Shown piece by piece: positions 55,972 through 64,000 of a stretch of 64,000 bases of DNA. Below the pieces are notes generated by a model. It did no database searches. It saw only the letters and a list, made by a program, of their open reading frames with translations, and was not told the origin of the DNA. The position numbers and the translations under genes are program-made. How positions within the stretch are numbered: position 1 is the stretch's first letter; the number at the start of each line of letters is the position of its first letter. Source of the stretch: Teratosphaeria epicoccoides. Its lineage: Eukaryota > Ascomycota > Dothideomycetes > Mycosphaerellales > Teratosphaeriaceae. The stretch spans positions 7,374-71,373 of the forward strand of contig JADDMT010000056.1 in assembly GCA_021401465.1 (NCBI GenBank). Direction: 5' to 3'.

Positions 55972-56779
55972 TCAATCTTCCTTCTTCTCCTGGTCGCGCA
56001 AGAAGTACCAAGCATCCTCATACTGCGGATACTGCTTCCACTCGCCCGCCAACTCCTTGATCGACACAAACGTGCTACACCAAGCAAGCCAAAGTCAGCG
56101 AAACCCAAGACGTCCAAAGATTAAAGACAGCGAAAACTCACCGCAGCGTAGTTGATCCGTCCGGCTCAACACACCACATCATCTGCTCATCCTTCACCCC
56201 CACCGGCTGCACCTTCCTCTTCTCACAAGCCCCCTCCCTCGCCGCAATTTTCATATTATCCTCCTCAACCTGCTTCTTCGTGCGGCCCTGCCACTTCGCA
56301 GCCTTTGGCGCCTTGTACTCCGGCGCAGGAACCACCATCGGCATCGATTGCATCATGCCGGGGTAACCATAATATCCTGCCTGCGGCGGCATGGCGTAGC
56401 CCATTGGTGGCGCGAAAGGCTGCGGCGGGGCGGCAGCGTAGGTGTACTGCATGGGTCCCGGCTGATAAGTCATCATCTGCGGGTATTGGTATTGGGGGAG
56501 GGTGTAAATGACTTGAGGCTGGGGTGGGGCAGGGGCGGATTTGGGGCTGTCGGGTCTTTTGGTCTTGTCTGATTTCTCGGTCTTGGAGGTCTTGGTAGTT
56601 TTGACGGAGACGATGGTGGATCTGTCGTCATCGTCGTAGGTGGGGTTGTAGATGTGGCTGCGGAAACCATTGTGTGTGTCGTAGCCCGGGACTGAAGCCG
56701 GCGCCGACTTGAGGAAGTCGCCGTCCTCCGCCCAGTGCTGGTAGCCATCGTCGCTGTCGGCTTTAGTGGTGGCGGTCAT
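55972..56779 (-). CDS. Pro/Tyr/Met-rich protein with conserved C-terminus, unknown function
   Basis: Exon 1 (56779-56142) and exon 2 (56074-55972), joined over a GTGAGT...GTAG intron of about 67 nt, give 246 residues. The middle is a low-complexity stretch of Pro, Gln, Met, Tyr and Gly (for example YTLPQYQYPQMMTYQPGPMQ). The C-terminus looks folded: KWQGRTKKQVEEDNMKIAAR, then WCVEPDGSTTLR spliced to TFVSIKELAGEWKQYPQYED. I do not recognise the family. Splicing removes the stop that follows exon 1. Confidence 0.7.
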
Positions 56780-57430
56780 CTTGTTGGTGATGAGGGATGT
56801 TGAGATGGGATGTTGTTATTTGTCGATGTTCCAGACGGAATGGTTTGTCAAAGTGATGATGTTGACGAAGGTAAGGGTAGTGGCGAACTGAGATCGGCAC
56901 GACTCGAATAGACGATCACATGCGGAAGGAGCGACTTACCCTTTTGACAGTCGTGATGCGATTCCTCGGGCGGCGCTTTTGCTTGCGCGGTGGCGGTGCA
57001 TCCTCAAGTAGGACGTCTGCGAAGGGCCAGCAGCATGGAAAGCACATCTTCGCGTGGTAACAGAATGATGGTGCGTCGAAGGATCGGGACTCAATTCTGA
57101 TGTTATATCGATTTCTTATATGAACGCTCGGCTTACCGAGACTTGATCGAGTCAACCTCAGTTCTAGCTCCCATTCGCAGACATGACCTCACTCGACTAC
57201 TTGCTCCAACAGCCAAATAGTGTCCTGAGCCTATCAATACGTGCACCCATGAGTCATGTACCAGCACCGCGTTGTTCCGAGGCCGCCTTTCTCGTTGTTC
57301 TCGAATTATTCCACCGTGCTCTGCCTGGCACCCTTCCTGCAGCTTCGTGGATGTTGACAACTCCAGGCGCCTTGCGGTAATATCAGATTTTAAAAGGACC
57401 CGTATGTCAAATCAACACTCATGCGCTTGC

Positions 57431-58893
57431 TCATGTTGGATTCGCATCAGGCAACCTCACGGCGATATCGCCGGACTGTGTGATGTATCGTACCCAGGGT
57501 AAACTCGGGTATTGCAGCTATGCCGCGCAATCAGTACACAATCCTTTTCGTCATGTTCAGGACAAATAGACGTACCTTCGGCTCGATGATCTTCAAATAC
57601 CTCACCTGAATCCCACTGGTAGTGAAATATGGAATCTCGAATTTCACGTTGATCGGCCTTTTGGCTTTCGAAGACGCAGTGCCGCCCATGGAGCCCCCAA
57701 AACCGCCCATCATGCCGCCACCGCGCTCTTCGTCGCCTCTGCGTTTGCAATCAGTAGCCGACCATCCCGTTACTTCCGAGCAGAACTCACCGCACAGAGG
57801 GCAACCCCAATTCTGCCCTCATCAGGAATTCCTTGCCACCTCCGAACTGCTTGATCTTCCATACAATCTCCGAAGATTCAGGCGCGTAATGCACACTCCC
57901 CACGTTCGTCCTGAATCGCGGCGTGTCCGCATCATCCGGTACAGGTACGTGGATCTCGACATTGTTCGCCGTACTCCGTCGCTTGAATTGCGCCCTCGCC
58001 TTGAGCATATACTCGATTCTACTCCCCGAATGACTCTCCACTACACACTCCACCCATATTAGCGGCTTGACCTGTGTGTTGAGACGATATGACATGAGCT
58101 CAAATTCGCCATCGGGAGGTATGAAAGAAATGGTCCGATCGTTCTCGAATCTTGAAAGCCGGACGCACTGGTGGAACTTCACATCTTCCATCTCGACAGA
58201 CTTGCCCCGCGAGCTGCGTCCTGTGGTCTCGAACATGACTTTGTCATTGAGGCCTAACCGGAGCTCGGGCATTCCGGAGAGATAGCATTTCATCTTGATG
58301 GCGCCAAGGATTTCGGAACGCAGGACGTTGCCTGTGGAAGATACGAGCAGGTTGAGGCTTTCCACGACGTCCAAGAATACTTCGTTCTTGCGATATCTGA
58401 TGCCTTCGCTTCTCCAGCTCACAGCGTTCGTGACGGCAATCGGTGGCCGTGCTTGCACTTCCAGTGCGTGTGATTCTTGTGTGATGTACTCTTGCAAGAT
58501 CTTGACTTCGGTCGTTTGCGGATAGCCAAAGTCCATCATCTCGTCCAGCAATTCGTAGATCACCACGAAGTTGTCCCGTATACTCTCCTCCTCTAGCTCC
58601 TTGAAGTACTCAGTCATGACTTCGACCACTCGATGCAAGAACAACAGAATCTCCATAGCATTCGAATTTCGCTTTGTAAGCGCAAGCAGATATAAATTGG
58701 CATGTCGTATGTAGAGGTAGTTGATCCCAGTCTGAGTGTCTGTAAGGGTGGGCGGAGTTGAGGAGGATTCATCTTCTGCTTCGGAGAGGAGGGTGGGGAA
58801 CTTTTCCACAGCGCTGAGAGGGATGTCGCCTCGGTAGTTGCGGGCAAGGAGGGTCTTGCCTTTCAGGTCCAGGAAGAAAAGGGCGGAGGCCAT
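57431..58893 (-). CDS. apm1: AP-1 clathrin adaptor complex mu subunit
   Basis: Exons 58893-57791, 57738-57576 and 57517-57431 encode 450 residues. The protein selects cargo (YxxPhi signals) for clathrin-coated vesicles at the trans-Golgi and endosomes. The N-terminal longin-like domain begins MASALFFLDLKGKTLLARNY and the C-terminal mu-homology domain contains RKNEVFLDVVESLNLLVSST and EGIRYRKNE. A Gly/Met insert (GGGMMGGFGGSMGG) precedes NVKFEIPYFTTSGIQVRYLK. The last exon gives PSLPWVRYITQSGDIAVRLP, the typical end of AP-1 mu. The hydrophobic DLKGK start and the family end distinguish it from AP-2 and AP-3 mu. Confidence 0.93.
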
Positions 58894-59127
58894 GGTGGGG
58901 TGAAGGAGATGGGCGCTGAGGCCCGGTGGTGTCAATTCGGATATTCCTGGTGGTGCGGAATTATGTGACTGTGTTGGTCCGAGATTCGCACAAGCAAAAC
59001 TCGTGGTGTATCGTATCAATGTGTGGGTTATGTTTCTGTTTCATACAATAGGTACATAGCAATAGTCGCGGTGTTCGGGCACTCCCGCCAGGCCAACCAT
59101 CAAACCTCTACCACTACGTACCAACCC

Positions 59128-60013
59128 ATGGCACGTTTCTCTACATCAAGTCACACCGCTGCGATGGCTCCTCTCACCGCGGCTCGTGCACCGTCGTTGG
59201 TGACTCTGAATGTGCTCTCCAATGCGCTGCGGGGCCTAAGAATTGGCGGCGCTGCGGAAGCGAGAAGACATGCGTCACATCAAGCACAGGGAAGAGCGAA
59301 CGGAGCCAAAGACGGCGCAGGGAAGCGGTTAGGGGCGAAGAAGAGCGGAGGAGAATATGTCGTGCCGGGCAACATCTTGTTCAGGCAGAGAGGCACCTTA
59401 TGGTTTCCCGGCGAAAACTGCTTCATGGTATGTAATAATCAACGACATACACATCTATGTAAATCCTTGACTGAATCCTCCACAGGGACGAGACCACACC
59501 ATCCACGCTGGCGCCCCCGGCTACGTACGATACTATCGCGATCCCGCCCGCCACCCAACCCACAAATTCATCGGCATCGCCCTCGCTAAGGACCAAGCCC
59601 TCCCCACCCCTCCCCACGCAGCCCGCAGGCGCCACCTTGGCATGCTCGCCTACCAGATGCCCAAGTCCACACCTCCCCAGTCCATCGACCTCCTCATCCA
59701 CGACTCCAACAACCCGACTTCCATCCGCCAAGTCTCCAACAACGCCCGCAGCAAGATCGTTAGGCGCGGCCGGAACGGCGCTGAAGATACTGTTGTGAAG
59801 CTGAGGCCGGGGTATCAGTACCGACAGGCGAATTATGAGATTGGGAGGGCGGGGGACAGGAAGGAGGAGGAGGCGAAGAGGAAGGGGCGGACGACGAGGG
59901 TCTATCCGGAGTTTGTGCCGGGAGATCGGTTTGCGGCGTGGAGGAAGAGGAGCCTCCGCAGGGCAAGGATGGTGGAGCAAAGGGCCGGTCGGGGGAAGAA
60001 AGGGAAGAAATAG
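59128..60013 (+). CDS. Mitochondrial ribosomal protein bL27m
   Basis: Exons 59128-59427 and 59486-60013 (58-nt intron, phase 0) encode 275 residues. A presequence (MARFSTSSHTAAMAPLTAAR) and ATG at 59128 were chosen over an in-frame ATG at 59023 that adds a Tyr-rich leader. The L27 core is RLGAKKSGGEYVVPGNILFR, QRGTLWFPGENCFM, then GRDHTIHAGAPGYVRYYRDP after the intron. The long basic C-terminal extension is typical of fungal mitochondrial L27. Confidence 0.9.
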
Positions 60014-60438
60014 GTGGGGTCTTCCGTAGAGGAAGGGTCGGAAAGTGCAGCGTGTGCATGCATACAGCACAATCTTCGCATCAGTAAGTAGCTTTGCTAG
60101 CGAGCTCTGAGCTGAGAAGGAACGACCATTTTCATCGTCTCGCCTTTCAAACTGAGCATCGACGTATTTCCTGATTACTCATTCTCACGAGCACAAATCA
60201 TACATGTCCCGTCCCCTCTGCGGATACCTGCACTACACAACCGCCCCAACCCCGCCTCAAACATCGCTTATGCGTGCACCACCTGCTCAATGTCCTCACG
60301 TCTCTGCGCAATTCGCTGCAATAAAGTCCTTCAGATACCATCATCACCGCATCAACAGTCCAAATGCCATGCTCCTCACGGTCACGTGACACTTCCATAT
60401 CGCCACACACTCACCGTCCGCCCTCTCGCCAAACCCCC

Positions 60439-63322
60439 TCACCCTCTTTCCCCACCCGCACCACCGCCACCCCTCGTCGAGTCACTCCTCCCCTCCCTCC
60501 CGCTACCGCCAGCACTCCCCGACGAACCCAGCCGATGATGACCACTGGACCCACTATTAGTCCTCGACCTCACTCGCGTCATGCCATGCCCGATTGAAAC
60601 TTTGTGTTGTTGTGGCTGTGCGTGAGGATGGGTGTAAGGGAGTTTGGAATTGCTTGTGCTGCTGGAGGTCGTAGTAGGTTCGAAGGTGGAGGAAGAAGAG
60701 GTCGAGGAAGCGTGATGTCGAGGTTTCTGCTGCTTGTTTCGGTCAGGGGATCGTTGCGGGAGGCGCTGTGAGAGCAGATTTGGTTGTGAGTTTGATGGAT
60801 GAGATGGAGGGTCGAGTGTACAGTGAAATGAATCGTTTGTGTAAACGAGACCCGACAGTGAGCAGACCGAGCACGCCTGTTGCGGTGTTGATGAGGGACA
60901 AAAAAGCCTTGACATATGCTTAGGATACAAATCCTTGTGTCTTTCCCAGTCCAGGAAAACCTCCCCCCTCTCCATGAGCCGAGTGTATGGTAGGTACGCG
61001 ACTCCCCACCCTCGCTTTCAAAAACAACAAGTAAAACACGCTCATGCTTCGCAATCAAGTATATGTGAAAGTAGAAGAAGAGAGGAGGGGCCAAGCGGAA
61101 CAGAAGGACGCGGGGCAAGCAAAGCAGGCACTCAACGTACCGAATTGTACTTCCGCTCCGCCCCGCTCCCGTCCTGCAGCCTAAGATTCTCCATTCGCCT
61201 CTGCCCCTCCATGCTCAAAGGATCTGAGTCGTCCAGCCGCGTCGGACTTGTAACCCTACTCCCGTTCCTGCTGCCAACTGGCATAACCGGCGGCGCGCCG
61301 CCCGCGCCGGGAACGTGGCCATTCTGCTTCATCGAGGCCGCCAGCTGGGACAGTCGATCCCATTTGGCCTGCCGGTTCTGCTTGACCGCTTCCGCGTTGT
61401 TCTGTTGTTCCGTGTATTCGTGCGAGCACTCGTCGAAAAGCTGAGGATTCACCTCCATGAAGAGCTTCATGGCGTTGTAGACCATCCCGTGGATTGTTCT
61501 GTCTTCTTGTTAGCCATGATCCACACTTGAAGACTATTGAGCTCACCTGTTCCAGTGGCCCTTTGAGTTCTCATATAGTGGAGCAAACATGATGGGCAAG
61601 ATAACATCCACGTTATCGCTCACCAGATTGCAGAAGTATTCATTATTCCAGAAATATAGCGCCCGCTCCGCGACCTGGAAATGCGGGCTCGCAACGCTCT
61701 TCGCAAGCTGGTTGAATAAGGGCTCCTGAACCTTGGCGAACTCTGCCGGATCCATAACCTCGAAGATGTCCTCCACCTCGTTCAGGAACATGACTTCCTT
61801 AGTGCTGTTGACCTTGGGCCAGTACCTTAGAAGACCGAGCACGACTTCTTCGGTGAGCGCAGCGTCCTTTTCGAGGAATTGGACAATGCAGTATGCGAGC
61901 TGCGGATGGTACATGCTTAGGCTTTTCACTTTGTGGAGTGGAATGAGTACGCGGGTGAGGAACAGCTTGTGCTCCTCCTTCAGTGGCAGCGCGAAGCCGT
62001 TGATGATGGATCCGAGAATTTCCAGGAGCTCCGCAATGCCATTGAATCGCTCCGTTTCGTATATGAACTGGAAGAATACATTGTTGATGCTCCTCCGGAT
62101 GAAAGACCGCAAATTGAGGAACTTGCCGTATATTCTGTGTAGCGTTGTCTTGAGAAAATCACGCTCACGAGGGTCCTCGGAGTCGAAAAGCTCGAGTAAC
62201 TGCAGAACGAATCCATGGTCGATATATTGCTTTGCGTAGTTCGTGTTGAAGTCTTGACTCTCGATGAACCGCAAGAAGAACTCGTACACGACCTGGATGT
62301 GCGGCCACGCAACTTCCAATACCGGCTCGTCTTCCTCGGGATCGAAAGCTTCGCCTTGCGGATTGGTAGGGGGCGGAATTGGCCTGAATAAATTCTTTGA
62401 AAACATCTCCACCACTCGCGGGTACATCGGCTCCGAAATGACTTGCCGATTTTGCGCGACGTAGTCCAACAGCTCGTGTAGCGCGAGGCGCTTGATCTCC
62501 TTGCTCTTCATGTCACCTGATGCATCGTTGAAGTCGAAGATGATATTGCATTGATCCAGCTTCTGCATGAAAAGCTCTTGGCGACGATTCGGAGGCACCT
62601 CATGGAACCCGGGTAATTTCTCAAGCTCGCGCTGCTTCTGGTCGGAAATATCGAAGCGCGACGAGTGCTGCCGTTTCGGCGTCCTAACGCCCTCAGGCAC
62701 CACATCCTTGGGAGTCGCCTGTAGCCGGTCGAATAACAAGCTCTTCTGGCCGGCTTTGGGAGGAGCGAGGTCGTGCGGCATGGTTTCTGCTGCACCGGGC
62801 GGAGGCACGTACTATACATCGTTAGCCTATTGTCTGGCATAGGATCATTCAGGAATAGTATGTACAGGCGCACTGGGCGATACTACCACGCTCGGTGGAA
62901 GCTGTCCATGTCTGTTAGGCGTACAAGCCTGGACACCGCCGCTGGAGTTGTGTCCTCCCTGATTGAAGCTGCCCTGATTCGGGCCTACACCCATGTTCAT
63001 CTGTGCCGCGCCAGGCGGTGGGGCTCCCGGGCCCGGCTGGTTAGGGCCATCGGGGGCGTTCTTGCGCGGGTCGGTGAGGTTGGAGGTGCTGGACGTAGGG
63101 GTTGCGTGCGTGGAGCCGGCGGGCGATTGACTTGAGCCACCGTGTGGTGATGCGGTGCCCGAGGACGACTCCTTTTTGTTCTTGGCGAGCTTGTTGCCCT
63201 CGCGGTCTTTGGCTCTCGAGAGCTGCTCTTGCTGTCAGATAGTCTCCATCAATATGACGTACACTTTGCACACTGGTAAGGACGAGGCTTGCACGCACCA
63301 CACGCTGTCTGAAGCCTTTCAT
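60439..63322 (-). CDS. PP2A B56/B' regulatory subunit (Rts1/Par1-like)
   Basis: The model has five exons: 63322-63299, 63231-62866, 62811-61547, 61498-61141 and 60765-60439, about 779 residues. The product targets protein phosphatase 2A to substrates (mitosis, septation, stress). The first 24-nt exon gives MKGFRQRV, the usual start of fungal Rts1. Exon 2 is a low-complexity Ser/Gly/Asn region. Exon 3 holds the B56 HEAT domain: RQELFMQKLDQCNIIFDFND, IKRLALHELLDYVAQNRQVI, EFFLRFIESQDFNTNYAKQY and VAERALYFWNNEYFCNL. Exon 4 continues IHGMVYNAMKLFMEVNPQLF. The fifth exon (RLPQRSPDRNKQQK, then a Ser/Gly-rich tail) follows a 375-nt intron and is less certain; without it the protein ends at 61132. 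Confidence 0.88.
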
Positions 63323-64000
63323 ACTGTCTGGCGCCCTTTCGGCGGCGCAAGTTTCCGCGAGCGAGCCAATGCCGCCCTGCAGCAAGGGGATCCGACCAGC
63401 TTCCGGCTCGACTGTCGCTGTGCGAGCGCTGCTCTCCTGCGACTGTGTCCCGCCGTCGCGTCGCACGTGCGATGAGGGTGCTGTAGAAGGAGGGTGGTGT
63501 AGGTGTCGCCGGCGCCACTAGATGGCCATGAGCGGTGCGGTGTTCGTGCTGCGTCGACAAAGGAGCGGCACGAAGGTGATCGGCGGCGGTAGTGAGACCC
63601 TCTCACGATCAAGTCAATGCCAAGCCTGTCGAAGCAGCTGGTGTCAGGTGACCAACGGCGGCGGTTCTCAAAGACGCGTGTGTATCGTATCTGCAGGTCG
63701 TTAGGGTCACCGTGAATAAGCATCCATTCGATTGACTTGCGACCGAACGTCGTGTCGCATGTTGTTCTCGATTGCCGTGTCCGCGATTCGAGGTGCACGG
63801 GAAGGCAAGCGGGGGTTCAGTCTAGTCGCAGTGGACCCTCATCACAATCTCACTACCTTTTACCGCCACTCCTTCCTCGTGCATGAGGCACTACACGAGC
63901 CTCGAGATATACACAGAGCGAGTCACACACACCTCGAATATGAATGTAAGCGGATCGCAATCGTCACGTAGAGCCTCCATGGCTCAAGATCAAACGCCCT
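63323..64000. other. Upstream region of the PP2A gene, no gene recognised
   Basis: Probably promoter and 5' leader of the B56 gene. Small frames on both strands have no domain. The window ends before the next gene. Confidence 0.45.

Noticed and set aside
56916..57155. Small minus-strand frame with MCFPCCWPFADVLL
   Set aside because: A donor site follows it, but I could not find a matching downstream exon; too short to support a gene.
60579..61118. Minus-strand frame with apparent signal sequence
   Set aside because: It lies within the proposed last intron of the PP2A gene and reads its final exon in the wrong frame.
1..64000. CRISPR arrays, tRNA and rRNA genes
   Set aside because: None was seen. 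CRISPR is not expected in a fungal nuclear genome, and tRNAs cannot be excluded by eye.

Overview
The window is nuclear DNA of a filamentous ascomycete (Pezizomycotina; a Dothideomycete would fit, but that is inference). The evidence is the gene content (condensin Cnd3, MCM5, Vps54, Cut9/Cdc16, B56-type PP2A subunit), many 45-70 nt introns with GT-AG borders, tightly packed genes on both strands, and C-to-T decay of repeats of the kind caused by repeat-induced point mutation (RIP).

Bases 1-7277 are RIP-decayed accessory DNA. Long reading frames are broken almost only by TAG and TAA. The clearest relic, on the minus strand (6834 to about 4384), is a DUF3435 tyrosine recombinase, the family that includes the 'captains' of Starship giant transposons. 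The plus strand carries unidentified relics, one with an F-box-like start at 2761.

Bases 7278-16037 are a complete integrated linear plasmid of the mitochondrial invertron type (kalilo/maranhar class). It has terminal inverted repeats of about 592 bp, a phage-type RNA polymerase on the plus strand and a protein-primed family B DNA polymerase on the minus strand. The two genes converge on a pair of hairpins. Six in-frame TGA codons stand where Trp is expected, which points to mitochondrial origin. Ten premature TAA/TAG codons in each gene, with no frameshift in over 3 kb and over 4 kb, point to RIP after arrival in the nucleus. A 100-N gap inside the RNA polymerase gene is flanked by a perfect 127-bp duplication and looks like an assembly artefact; without it the element is about 8,533 bp.

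Bases 16038-64000 are ordinary gene-rich chromosome. From left to right it holds: a Cys-rich small secreted protein; a multi-span membrane protein; a 73-residue Cys-rich secreted protein with a 44-G tract upstream; cysteinyl-tRNA synthetase; MCM5; Vps54; a divergent pair of mitochondrial proteins (one unknown, one bL19m); condensin Cnd3; a mitochondrial cysteine synthase-like enzyme; a 75-residue Cys-rich secreted protein; a type II NADH dehydrogenase; an NTF2-like secreted protein; a sugar transporter; APC/C subunit Cut9/Cdc16; a decayed repeat-rich secreted protein; complex I subunit NDUFS6-like (with a GC-AG intron); a membrane-anchored YjbQ protein; an unknown Pro/Tyr/Met-rich protein; AP-1 mu; bL27m; and the PP2A B56 regulatory subunit. 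Most are single-copy housekeeping genes with no operon-like logic. Small secreted proteins concentrate near the plasmid and in the gene-poor gaps. Exon borders were placed by eye from splice signals and reading phase.
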